A DNA stretch of 64,000 bases from Muricea muricata (taxonomy: Eukaryota > Cnidaria > Anthozoa > Malacalcyonacea > Plexauridae): assembly GCA_963855995.1 (NCBI GenBank), contig OY979717.1:25501746-25565745 (forward strand), written 5' to 3'. Below the pieces are notes generated by a model, which ran no database searches, was not told the DNA's origin, and saw only the letters and a program-made list of their open reading frames with translations. This document shows positions 41,677 to 52,123 of this stretch, in pieces. The position numbers and the translations under genes are program-made. The stretch's first letter is position 1, and each line of letters starts with the position of its first letter.

Positions 41677-43115
41677 CACTGCGTGCCAAAATTATATGCA
41701 AATTGTCTTCTTGCTATAGCTCCGGCAATTTTCCGTAAAAAAGCGAAACTTGGCACGTTTTATGGAAACACTAATACATGCATTAGTAAACAACGGGCAG
41801 CCATTTTTGTTATTCTTTGCCCATTTCAGCGTGCCAAATTTATACGCATGATGGGGCGTAAAAGTGCTTTGAGTGAAACTGAGAAGTTGAAAATAGTTGA
41901 GTGGCTTCACAGTAAGGTATCTACCTACCTTGGAAATAGCGAAAGAATTTGGCCGTGAAAGAATTAGCGCAGGGGACGTTCTGACAAGGGAAAAATTCGG
42001 AAGCAAGCACCTGTTTCGCATCGAAGAAAGTTCGGCGTAACCCTCTGCAAACTAGTAAAGAAGTGTTTGAAAGCGCTGGTGTTCCTGATGTACCCAAATC
42101 AACTCGATGCCGTATCTTGAGGAGGATTGGAAAATGTGGGAAGCCAGAGGTTCGCCCTCCATTAAAGGATATCCACAAGAAGATAAATTTCCAAAGTGTT
42201 TTGTTAACCAATGAGTGTCGAGCGACCCTCGATGAACCTGATGGATGAAGGAGAGGATGGTACTGCAAGGAGGGTCCACGTCTTGAACGAATCAGACGTC
42301 AGCAAGCTGGGGGCGGTGTGATCGTTTGGGCTGCAGTCATTGGTAATGAACTGGTTGGACCATTCAGGGTCTCAGATGGAGTTAAAATGACTGCCAAAGT
42401 CTACTTGGACTTCCTGAAGAAGCACCTGGTCCACAAAAAGAAGAAATTGGCATTCGGAAATACATCATGCATGATAATGCACCTTCTCATGATGCAAGGC
42501 TGACCACTGAATATTTGAACTGTGTTTTTGCCAGACATGGAAAAATCATGCAATGGCCAGCCTGCTCTCCAGATTTAAATCCTGTGGAAAATCTATGCAG
42601 CATCTTGAAAAAGAACATTTACTCCTGTGGAAAGCAGTACGCCTCCAAGGATGATCTCTGGGATGCCATTTTGACTGCTTCCAAAGATATTTCATCGGAT
42701 GAAATTGAACGTTTGACATCTTCAATAGATCAAAGGCTTATTTCTCTCATTAATAAAAGTGGTAATTATATTAATTATTAATTGTACTGTGAAAGCAAAG
42801 TGAGAAGATTTTTTTGCAATACACGTTGTTCCCAAATAGATATTTCAAAGTAATCTATTTTTTATTTCCGCCTGCACTTCTCCATATTTAAGAAATTAGA
42901 AATGATTTGCATATAAAATTTTGCACGCTGAAATGTGCAAAGAATCACAAAAATGGCCGCTGCTTGTTTACTAACGCGCAGATTGGTTCAAAATTTTAGA
43001 TTTAAACGTGTATTAGTGCTGCCATAAAACGTACGTAAAGTTTCGCTATTTTTTATTAAAAACTACCAGAGCTATAGCAAGAAGTGATGTTCGCATATAA
43101 TTTCGGCACGCAGTG
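41677..43115 (+). mobile_element. Tc1/mariner-type transposon, DD37E, 1439 bp
   Basis: The ends CACTGCGTGCC and GGCACGCAGTG are flanked by TA (41675-41676, 43116-43117). The inverted repeats are long, about 180-200 bases per side (to about 41865 and from 42920), with CTTGCTATAGCTC near 41713 matched at 43070. It carries one transposase gene with several breaks. It is inserted in the RT of the DIRS-like element. Confidence 0.92.
41849..42781 (+). pseudogene. Tc1/mariner transposase, DD37E type, frameshifted
   Basis: Starts at ATG 41849 with a helix-turn-helix-like region (SETEKLKIVEWLHS). The frame shifts at about 41925 and again near 42060. The 42063-42248 frame ends in TGA after the first-Asp region (TLDEPDG, about 42221). 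VIVWAA (about 42320) follows in another frame, then DNAPSH (about 42470) and SPDLNPVEN (about 42560-42586) in the frame 42467-42781. Counting from the second Asp to the Glu gives 37 intervening residues, hence DD37E rather than the usual DD34E of Tc1. The enzyme would cut and paste the element at TA sites. It is inactive here. TAA at 42779-42781. Confidence 0.85.
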
Positions 43116-43117
43116 TA

Positions 43118-43990
43118 TTTAGAGCAACTCTAATTTAAATACGAAGACTGGAAGGTAGGCTTATAGTATTTCCAGAAAGATGCGTATTTGCTGTCATTTG
43201 ATCTAAAAAGCGGATATCATCATATTGGCATACATGCCGATTATCAGAAATTTTTGGAATTCGCTTGGTCATTTTCAAACAGCGGACAACGCAGATACTT
43301 TGTGTTCACAGTATTGCCATTTGATCTATCCACTGCGCCTTACATTTTCACTAAAATGCTTAAACCTCTTGTTAAGTATTGGCGAATTAACGGTCTAAAA
43401 TCAGGGCTGTTTCTAGACGAGGGGTGGTAATCATCATAATAAAAAAAGACAGACACACATACAGTTTCGTATCGAAAAACATGCAGTCTGACTTAGACGT
43501 AGCCGGATTCATGCATATATGTCCAATACTGGCAATCTGACTCCGATGCACAAATCTACTTTCCGATGGTTCAGATGGATCCATCGGACAAACGTATATT
43601 CGGTCGGAGAAGTACTTTTCCGATGGAAAATAAATGACGTTATGACTCATGGGAAGCCGATATCAGTTAAACTCAGATTGTCCGATGGATCTGACTGACT
43701 GTTTTGCCAACTATTATAACAAGAAAATCAATAGATATTTTTCGCGATTTTGGAACCCGGCGTGCATTGGAGTGGATTTCTTTGTACAGGATTTTTCAGG
43801 AGAGAACTGTTTAGTAGTGAGACCAGTCAGTTTGATAATTAGAGCATTGCATTATTTACACGCCTGTAGGACAACTGCGGCATTGGTGGTACCTTTCTGG
43901 CCTTCAGCTCAATTCTGGCCTTTACTTGCTAGAGATTACAGCGACTTTATTGTCGAATCTAAGTTATTCAGTGGAAGAGCTGCCTAATCT
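43118..43990 (+). pseudogene. RT core and downstream domain of the DIRS-like element
   Basis: Frame 43188-43430 gives SFDLKSGYHHIGI (about 43191-43229), FTVLPFDLSTAPYIFTK and a catalytic-loop region FLDEG where DIRS enzymes have LDD. 43640-43990 (continuing to TAA 43985-43987) holds FANYYNKKI, FFVQDFSGENC and VPFWPSAQFWPLL, the block that follows RT/RNase H in these elements. The 43431-43640 stretch between is unpaired and unrecognised, so the RNase H part is missing or too diverged to see. Confidence 0.7.
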
Positions 43991-44099
43991 CAGGGTTTGA
44001 ACACGAGTTCGTTACTGATCGATTTTTCGGGGACATTTTAGCTTCACGTTTACACCTTAAATGACATATGAGCGAACACAAGTACTGCTTGATTGAAAA

Positions 44100-44270
44100 T
44101 GATAAGATGATAGAACTGTTTGTGAGGCGCTTGCCAAAAAAACATTTGTGTTATGAGGAAGTATAATTTGTCAGGCGCTTGCCAATAAATGTCATGTTGG
44201 GTATATATATGGACAAAATAATGTCATTGGTTGTAAATGTTGTTGTATGGCGCATGCCAACAATAAAGTT
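44100..44270 (+). repeat. Three copies of GGCGCTTGCCAA in the DIRS-like spacer
   Basis: GGCGCTTGCCAA at 44126-44137 and 44174-44185, and GGCGCATGCCAA at 44249-44260. Copies 2 and 3 are followed within a few bases by an AATAAA-type word. Spacing of 48 and 75 bases is irregular. Confidence 0.55.
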
Positions 44271-44499
44271 GTGGTAGGATATGTTTACCTTCAATTTCAT
44301 GACACTGCTTCTAATTCCAAGGTGCTTGATAAAAATAAGTGTGCCAATTATGTTAGGAGCATAGCTTTACAACGTTGTTGGGTTTATTTTTACGAATAGC
44401 CAATTATTTATTTTCAAGCAAAATCATTTTTCTTGTAGATCTATACCTTTTCTAGAGACTGGAACAACATACCGCGCAACATAGCAGACCCAACACAGA

Positions 44500-45437
44500 A
44501 GCACTATTAAAGCAGCTTGCGAAGTCTAAAGAGACATCAACTTCAAATCAATATCTCAACGAAATAAGCAAGTTTGTGAGCTGGTGTGAGTCGAACGAAG
44601 TGCACGCATCGCCACCGTTAACGGTTGCGTTGGCGATAACGTATATGTCAAAAGTATATCAAGACTCTCATTCGTACGCCAATCTCTTATTAGTTGCCTC
44701 AGCGCTAAAATGGTTACACTCTTTCCTACCTCAACTTTATGAGAATCCATTTGACAGTCCGGCCTGCAAAAGCCTATTGGAGTCCGCAAAACGTTGTAAA
44801 CCGCCATTAAAGAGAAAGCTGCCTATTACAAGCGATTACAGACAACTATGCAAAACCATCTGCTAGTCTGTCGGATTTGAGGCTAGCATGTTTGTCTGGC
44901 ATTGCTTTAACAGGCTTTTTCCGCTACAACGAAATATGCAACAGCAAACCTGCTCATTTGGAAATTTTATCAGATTATCTCAAATTTTTCGGCCCTCGGG
45001 CGAGGAATGATGTGTACAGAGACGGCAATTACGCTTACATTAGGCGCCTTGACAATAAGTATTGTGCAGTTAGCTTACTGGAGCGATACATTCGTTCGTG
45101 TAGCCTAAATGGACTTAAGTGACAGTGACTTGCCCTTGTTCAGAAGACTGAGATATTACAAGTCAACTAACAGTTCTAAATTATGTAGAGAAAAGTTATC
45201 TTATTCCAGATGCGGAGAAATATTGAACGATTGCCTCAAGGCTCTTGGATACGACCACAAAGAGTACGGTGTGCACAGTCTGCGTTCCGGCGGAGCATCG
45301 CCGGCCGTACAAAACAATGAACAGTTGTGAGAAAGGTCACTGAAAATGCACGGACGGTGGAAATCCGATTCAGCGATAGATATGTACATTTTAGAAGATG
45401 TTTCACAACGTCTGCAAATTACCGAGAATTTAGTCTG
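44500..45437 (+). pseudogene. Tyrosine recombinase of the DIRS-like element, frameshifted
   Basis: N-terminal SAM-like helices are in frame 44576-44866. The catalytic domain starts at 44877 with the first Arg in GFFRYNE (about 44910-44930). The H-x2-R box HSLRSG (about 45273-45290) is in frame 45109-45330, and HGRW (45344-45355) with the nucleophile Tyr in DMYI (about 45377-45388) follows after a TGA at 45328-45330. All five catalytic-site positions can be found across three frames. Shifts fall near 44860-44875 and 45105-45120. This enzyme would integrate the circular cDNA of the element. Confidence 0.8.
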
Positions 45438-45899
45438 AGCTGATAGCACAGAATAGAAATAAACAGAAAGGCAACTCGAGTCGGAACCTTTGCAGTTTGT
45501 GTCGCCACGCATGTCGCATTACGCATGTTCATTTTGCAGATTCTGGCAAGCCAGTTGCTTTTTCTGGCCAATAGAAACGTTGAGCACAATATTCTGCCAC
45601 TTTTGTGTACTTTGTTTTAGTATATTGTAAATGAAGTATGTAAGATGAAAATAATTTACGTTCGGTTGAACGCAGTGAATTAGAAGATAAATATATTTAC
45701 TTACGTGATATACTTACAGGCCTCGAAATAGATGTGAAAGGCATAGTGGTGAAGAGTGCATCGGTAAATTTGCTGGCAAGATATATGTTCTGCTTGCCAT
45801 CATCTAATTTTCCAGTCCTGATAGTCTGGCATACTTACCATATAGAGGGGCTATTCTATTTTGGTTTTATCTTATTCCTTTAAGGTTATTAAGCATTTT

Positions 45900-46320
45900 T
45901 CTGCATGCCGGGCAGGTTGAAATTTCTTGTAGGCTCTTGGCAACACGTTTTTCGTCGATTTAAAACTGTATTACTGTCAAAAAAGTGATATTTCAAGTTC
46001 AACTTTAGAAAAGGTGACTAACATCATCAGAAAGCTCATAAAAAATAGATATAAGGCATCTAAATGGTCGCCCTGGGCACTAGTATAAAAATATGATTTC
46101 AAATACTCGTAACTCACTAAGAACTGGGAAATTTAAGGTGCATGGCCATTTAAATGTCTTATATGTAGTTTTTACGTGCTTTCTCATGATCCAAGTTATT
46201 TTATCTAAAATTGAACTTGAAGTATCACCTTTTTTGACAGTAATACATTTTTGTAGTAATATTAATGAAAAACGTGTTCGCAAGAGCCCACAAGAAATTT
46301 CAACGCGGCCGACATGCAGA
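45900..46320. mobile_element. 421-bp palindrome (family B)
   Basis: TCTGCATGCC-GG-CAGGTTGAAATTTCTTGT at the left pairs with the complement ending CATGCAGA. The arms run to a centre near 46110. Half a copy lies at 35955-36045. The overlapping ORFs (46080-46448) are foldback artefacts. Confidence 0.8.
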
Positions 46321-46321
46321 G

Positions 46322-46472
46322 CAGTAGCGAAGGCAACCCGACATTTGGTCATGCAAATGCAAATTTTTCTGTCTTTTTGACCGTATAAGGAATGAATTTC
46401 TAAAGAAATGAATAATGATAATGATTTAAATTTGCATAGCATGACCAAATTGTCGGGCTGGCTTCGCTACTG
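46322..46472. mobile_element. hAT-like MITE family F5, copy 1
   Basis: CAGTAGCGAAG-CAACCCGACA pairs with TGTCGGGCTGGCTTCGCTACTG. Flanking 8-mers ATGCAGAG and ATGCAGGA match at six of eight positions, a plausible decayed target duplication. Copy 2 at 48383-48533. Confidence 0.8.
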
Positions 46473-46599
46473 ATGCAGGAATATACTTACTAACCTTAAA
46501 GGGACAAGATAAAACCAAAATGGAATTGTCTGTCGTTATGGTAAGTAAACAAGTTTTTTTTTGTACCTCTAGCTGCCGGTCTATGAGCTTGCGGTGGCG

Positions 46600-47420
46600 T
46601 GATTAAAAATCATCTGAATAGCTAGAATGAATATCTGGTGTTCCAGGAAACCCGTCCCGTCGTAATATCCCCCCACCCCCGGGAGACGATATTTCTAGGA
46701 AATTCGCTCTCATGTAGCACAGATTTCCTAGGAATATAGCCCCCTCTTAGGAACTTTGCCCTCCTCTTTATTACAAGTATGGGATCAGTAAATTCAAGGA
46801 TTTTTTCGTGCGTGTTTGATTCGCTGCTAGGATTTTGCAACTTGAAAATAACAAGATAGATTTCTGGTGATATCTCACCTATCGATATTTTTCTAAATAC
46901 TAATCTCTACCACACTGCTAATTACTTCTTTTCGGATAAAAATTCTTGAATTCCTATTAAATGTTGGTAATATAACAATAGAGTTGATGTTCCCAAGACA
47001 TCGACTCTAATACTAGTATAATAACTTAAAAGGCCATATATTTAAGCAAAAACTTAAAATATCACTCAAAAGTGAGTATTTAAAATTATTTATCAATTGG
47101 CTATTACGTCAGCGCGCTAAAAAGTATTTTAGCGCGCTAATTTGTTTATCTTAGCCCGCAATTCACGTCACAATGCTCGCTAAAGTTATTATAATGCGTA
47201 ATCCTATTTTGTAACATATTCAAGTTCTTGATATTTTTAGATTTTAAACCGAAATTGAGAAGGGTCGAATATCGTAGGAAATTTACCCCCCCCCCCCCCC
47301 AAGGGGGCAATATTCCTAGGAATTTTGCCCTTCTGGGGGCGAATGTCGTCACCCTGAAGAAAGGGGGGGGGGCGAATTTCTTTTTGGGGGGGGGGGGAGG
47401 GAGAGGATAGTAATAGTTAC
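46600..47420. other. Unassigned, two G/C-rich segments with TTCCTAGGAA words
   Basis: 46660-46750 and 47265-47400 share TTCCTAGGAAT and GGGGGC words in mixed orientation. C- and G-tracts lie at 47287-47302 and 47364-47400. TTAGCGCGCTAA occurs twice near 47115-47140. No gene seen. Confidence 0.45.
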
Positions 47421-48014
47421 GACAAAGTATTTACAAATGCGCGATCCACAAAAAGTTTAGTGATGTCAATTGCTGCACAAATTACAAACTCTCGAGCTCA
47501 AGATCGTCTTTGCTAGTGTTTTTAAGCCGGCCTTTTGCTATCATTTATGTGCGAAAGGAATATTCTCAAATATTTCGTTGGCAATTGTGCATTTAATACT
47601 TGATGAAGTTTCGATATTTACATGTACCAATACCACAGTATGTAAAACTGGAAATCACACATCATGCACTGAATAGATTGAGCAGCCAATGTAATACAGT
47701 GTGTCTCAGAAAAAATTAAATCAATGCCATTGTGACAAAATAAGCAATAAAATCACTTTCGTTTAAACTACAGTTGAATGAATTGATGAGACAAGAAGTT
47801 GGCATTGTTGCCTAGTTACCCTGTAAATATCGACTGCAACACAGAAATTAAGGTTTTTATGTATGCCTGAAAAACGCTCGAGTCCCCAAAAACGAGCAAA
47901 ATGAAATGCGTTTGCATAAACTCAGCATGTCAAAACTTCAGTTTTTGACACTTAAAATGAGCTATTTAATGTAATCTTTATGAAGAATTGTTCTATTTAA
48001 TGTTTTGTTAGAGT
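47421..48014. other. Unassigned stretch
   Basis: No gene, remnant or inverted repeat recognised. Confidence 0.5.
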
Positions 48015-48118
48015 GAAAAGAGCATGCCGGAATTAGTAAAATTGCAATGATTGGTGGCGAAATGTTGTAAAATACGAAAAATATTATTCTGCAAAGTTTG
48101 CAAATTTTGTGTATTACT
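48015..48118. mobile_element. Family F2 palindrome, partial left arm (copy 3)
   Basis: AGAGCATGC-GGAATTAGTAAAATTGCAA through CAAATTTTGTGTATTAC follows 9173-9270 and 15590-15698. The right arm is missing. Confidence 0.7.
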
Positions 48119-48137
48119 CAATAGTTGGTGAGTGTGT

Positions 48138-48203
48138 ACACACGCGCACGCACGCACACACACACGCACGCACGCACACACACACGCACGCACACACACA
48201 CAC
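48138..48203. repeat. CA/CGCA microsatellite
   Basis: Alternating (CA)n and (CGCA)n runs. A minus-strand ORF of Cys/Val/Arg repeats here is an artefact. Confidence 0.95.
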
Positions 48204-48382
48204 TTGGCAACATTTAGAAGGATGGCAAAATTGCAGAAAAATTAAACGCCCCATAAAATTTGATTGACATTTTTTCTAAACGACTAAAAATTCGTTTAAC
48301 GTCTCGAAACCGCATGCATGGTCCATTAAAAAAAACGCAAGGACATTTTCAGCCTGCAATGCATTTTGGTTGATATCTGCAT

Positions 48383-48533
48383 CAGTATAGCGAAGCCAGC
48401 CCGACAATTTGATCATTCTATGCGAATTTAACTCATTATTATTTATTTCTTTAGAAATTGATTCCTTATACGGTCTGTAAACACTAAAAAAATAGCATTT
48501 GCATGAGCAAATGTCGGGCTGGCTTCGCCACGG
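48383..48533. mobile_element. hAT-like MITE family F5, copy 2, with known empty site
   Basis: CAGTATAGCGAAGCCAGCCC pairs with the complement ending near 48533. Flanking 8-mers are ATCTGCAT (48375-48382) and ATCTGAAT (48534-48541). The duplicate segment has a single ATCTGCAT followed by GAATAA (51511-51518), the sequence expected before insertion. Confidence 0.92.
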
Positions 48534-48879
48534 ATCTGAATGAATAACTCAATATCCCGTGGCAGGTGTGACATTTTGAGGGTCTTATTGTTTTACATTT
48601 TCTTAGGTATAACAAATCCACCCAAGTTCTTCCGGGGTTTTTTTCCACGTAGAAATAATTTAGAATAGTTTTGAGATAATGAAGTAGTAATTTTTTAATG
48701 GTCATTTGGGTACAAATTTGACTTTGTATTTGGCTTTGCATGGGCTGTGTTGAATTTAGTTACTAGGTAGTTAAGTACATTGTCACAACAGTATTCGAAA
48801 GCTTTATAAAAATTTAAAAACCACTTCTCTTTTGGGATGAAATGTCAAACGTCAAGAAGTTTTGCGTCTATATTTACAG

Positions 48880-48973
48880 CGCGTCGGGGCACGTACAGCG
48901 AAGTTCAAGCGGGTGGCTGTGAAATAGTATTTGTGGAATAATTTTTCATCTATTGAAGGAAAACATTTACAAG
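48880..48973 (+). promoter_or_regulatory. Candidate non-coding first exon, copy 1
   Basis: Conserved CGTCGGG...CGAAGTTCAA and ATTTGTGGA-GAATTTTTCA words end at ACAAG|GTAAGA (donor at 48974). The paralogous position 52124 also reads GTAAGG. Conservation of the donor suggests a 5' untranslated exon, with the coding exon at 56386 downstream. Inference only. Confidence 0.3.
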
Positions 48974-49950
48974 GTAAGATTTTATGTCACTAGGAATTGT
49001 GTAGACAAGCATGACCAGAAATCATAATGCAAAAAGTTGCATTTAAATGATATTAATGAAAGGCAGAATGTCCTAATGCTAAAGATCAATGCATCAATCC
49101 GGTAGCATTTTTTTCATTTTTGTTCATCACATCTAGATATGAACCGTTTCCTTTTGAAAAGCCATCGGGCTTTGATCGGTATGATACCATAATTATTTAC
49201 TGCAATTTTTGAATTGCAGTTTCACCTGTTCCTCTGCTATGTTTTTGCCCTCGGGTGAATAGTTATGTCGTTGGCGTTTGTATCTGGTTTATAAAATTGG
49301 TTTATTTAAAGCTTCTTAGTTTATAAAGTTGGTTTATTTAAAGCTTCCTGTTTTACTCAACTAAACAGCAAAGGAATATCAATGATGTTCTTTAAAAGCT
49401 TAGCTAGTTGCGCTCGTGTAGCCAGTTCAAAAGTTTGTCGCCGTAGCTTATTATAACATAGTCAGCAATGTTAGGTTTTGATATGACGCGCAAGAATCAT
49501 AGTTAAGTAGAACTCGTGCAAATGTTCGTCAGGGGATTCTATTACTCAGGACCGTCTATAAATGTATCGACATTTTGAGCAATGGGAAAAATTGAAAATC
49601 TACTGCATGAAAATGTCTTCATTATCAAAGATCTGTATAGATAATGTTGCATTTTCTTTTCTACATAGTATTTTCCGGAAATTTTCTATAGTGTGGCCAT
49701 ATAAATTGAGGGCGATGCATTAACTGGAATATTCATATGTTCAGGTTTTGCCTGGTTACTTTCTTTTGAAATAGAAAACAGGCTGATTTCAAAGAAATTA
49801 GAACACGAACACATAAATAACACCGCTATACCCCTCATTAACCCTCGTGCTCAGTCCCAGGATGGAATTTAGTATTAATATGTAAAATCAAAAATCATCA
49901 TACATCCCTTAAAGGCCCACACATTGTTCACTATGGATTTTGAAGCTCTT

Positions 49951-50030
49951 CTCCAGTCCAGTCCAGTCCAGTCCAGTCCAGTCCAGTCCAGTCCAGTCCA
50001 GTCCAGTCCAGTCCAGTCCAGTCCAGTCCA
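49951..50030. repeat. (CCAGT)n microsatellite
   Basis: About 16 uninterrupted pentamer units. Absent from the second duplication copy. Confidence 0.97.
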
Positions 50031-52039
50031 CTGCAATGGAACATGATTTGCGCTGAGTAGGGACGGTAGCCATGGGGGGCTCCCCTTTTCTTTATGTCGT
50101 GGGTCCCTTCATAGATAGATAGGCAAGCTATTTTTAACTCAAAGGCAAGCTATTTTTAATGCGCTATTTTTAGTGCGCTATTTGGATTCCTCTGCTATCA
50201 TAATTGTTAGTTTTCACATGCAGTGCTCCCCACTTTGAAAGTTCTGGCTACGTCCCTGGTTTTGAATTTCATTTTCGGTCTCTGACGCACTGCGGTTTGT
50301 CTCTGCAGAAACATATATCTTGTTTCATGATCATATATCATCATTTCGATCGTATTTAATAGAATAGAAAACTAAAAATTATCATCAAGATTATCTTTAA
50401 AGATCACAATAACGGTTCGTAAAGTTATTTATTAACTTAGATCGAGTTGTTCCATCAGTGAGTTTCATTTCAAATAACGTCTTTAATTACTACGAGCTGT
50501 ACTTCCAGTCATAGTTTCTATGAGGAAAAAACCCCCACCTATACTTAAAGCTTAACAGTTTAAGATGTTTCAGTTAACGCGAAATTGCACTTTCCAAAAT
50601 GTATAAAACAAGTATAAAATGTATGACCTGGGTTATGAAATTGAAATGACGTATAGTTTGCTTTGCGGAGCACGGCATTCTTTCAGATGTACATGTTTGT
50701 CCTTTCTCGGTTGAACCTCATGAAAACAGCTCTATCTACAACGGAGGAAGGCTACTTTAACATTTCATGTAGACATCTATGATCAGGCCAGTATGATGAA
50801 ATTCTTTTCACAGAGATAGAAGTACTTTAATTCTCACTGAGCAATCAATGCAGTTGTAGCTTTCTTTCATCATTAATTACCCAATTGCTTTTGAAACCAT
50901 ATTAAAAAGAGCTATACAATCAAATTGCAATTGCGACTAGTGGCAGTGCATGATATCGTAAACGACTAGCTTAATTATTTTTTCACATTTCGTGGGCATA
51001 TAATACTTCATACACAAACCAATATTATTCAGTCGGTTTTCTAAGATATATAGTTTAACATACAGAGTAATCTCTGCTTCTATCCAGAAACAGAAATGTG
51101 AAAGCCTTATGTTTAGCCTTACTTGAAATGTAACTGGACAGTATAAAATATCCTAGCCCGTAACTAGGATTTGAGATTTAGCGAGTCGAGTGGTAAAGTT
51201 GTTTTTTTAAACCCAGTATTTTGAGGACAACAATATAAACCATATAAGCATTAACACATGGAGACGAGGCACAGTTTGCATGCAGATGTTTTATGACTCA
51301 CTGAATTACATTTTCTCGGCCAATACGCTTTCTTATAATGACGCCAAATGCAGAAAAATTAAGTGTCACATAAAATTTGATTGGTTCTACATTTTTTTCT
51401 AAACCACTAAAATTTCCGGTAACGTCTTGAATCCGCATGCATTGGCGTCATGAAAAAGTTTATTAAAAAGCCACAACGACGTTTTTAGCCTGCAATGCGT
51501 CTTGATTGACATCTGCATGAATAATTAAATATGCTGTGGCAGGTGTGACATTTTGAGGGTCTTATTATTTTACATTTTCTTAGGTATAACAAATCTACCC
51601 AAGTTCTTTCGGGGCTTTTTCCACGTAGAAATAATTTAGAATAATTTTGAGATAATAAAGTAATTTTCGCATATATATTTCCGCCTTAACTTCTGGCAAC
51701 AAAACTTTGTATTTGGTTTTGCATGGGCTGTGTTAAATTTGGTTACTTGGTAGTTAAGTATATTGTCACAATAGTATTCGAAAGCTTTACTAAAACTTAA
51801 AAACCGCTTTTCTTTTGGGCTGAAATGTCAACCGCTCTAATTTCTGTTAAAAAACTTCGCATTTCGCTTTTCACGAGCTGTACGTGTTGAATTTAGTTAC
51901 TTATATAGTAATTAAGTATATTGTTATATTTTCATAACAGGATTCGAAATTTTTATTAAAATTTAGAAACACAACTTCTCTCCGTTGGACTGAAATGTCA
52001 AAAACAAATATCAATGAGATTTGCCGCTATATTTAATTA

Positions 52040-52123
52040 AAACGCGTCGGGACGCGTACATCGAAGTTCAAAATTATTTGTGGAAGAATTTTTCAAGTAC
52101 TGAGAGGAAAGCTTTATATAAAA
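52040..52123 (+). promoter_or_regulatory. Candidate non-coding first exon, copy 2
   Basis: Counterpart of 48880-48973: CGTCGGGACGCGTACATCGA, ATTTGTGGAAGAATTTTTCA and a GTAAGG donor at 52124. Nearer to the putative coding exon at 56386. Confidence 0.3.

Larger units (their letters stand above)
40701..45700 (+). mobile_element. DIRS-like tyrosine-recombinase retrotransposon, decayed and twice interrupted
   Basis: About 100 bases at 40701-40810 (CTTTTGTGTA ... GTTGAACGCAGTGAATTAGAA) recur directly at 45599-45700, giving terminal repeats. Between them, on the + strand: a gag start, a zinc knuckle (41100-41160), RT fragments (41281-41674 and 43118-43430) and the domain found downstream of RT in these elements (43640-43990). 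A tyrosine recombinase (44500-45437) follows. RT plus tyrosine recombinase, without DDE integrase, defines DIRS/Ngaro-type elements. Insertions at 40864-41004 and 41677-43115 interrupt it, with many stops besides. Confidence 0.8.
45824..46581. mobile_element. Palindromic MITE family F4, copy 2, expanded by nested elements
   Basis: Its left end GTCTGGCATACTTACCATAT matches the end of 23247-23446, and the right end (TTATGGTAAGTA ... CTAGCTGCCGGTC) is the inverted partner, with TA outside. Instead of the short centre of copy 1 it contains the 421-base palindrome at 45900-46320 and the MITE at 46322-46472. Confidence 0.75.
48220..51050 (+). repeat. Direct segmental duplication, copy 1
   Basis: Homologous blocks, in order, recur at 51340-55550: GGCAGGTGTGACATTTTGAGG (48561 and 51538), the CGTCGGG-CACGTACA-CGAAGTTC block (about 48882 and 52045), AGTATTTTC near 49667 and 52788, and GAGTTTCATTTCAAATAACG (50459 and 54968). 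Copy 1 carries MITE 48383-48533 and a CCAGT microsatellite that copy 2 lacks. Confidence 0.8.

Noticed and set aside
46080-46448. 122-codon minus-strand and 95-codon plus-strand ORFs
   Set aside because: Both read across the 421-bp palindrome and the F5 MITE.
48008-48199. Cys/Val/Arg-repeat ORF
   Set aside because: Translation of the CA/CGCA microsatellite.
49951-50030. Regular short direct repeats, considered as a CRISPR array
   Set aside because: They are uninterrupted 5-base units with no spacers, so a microsatellite.
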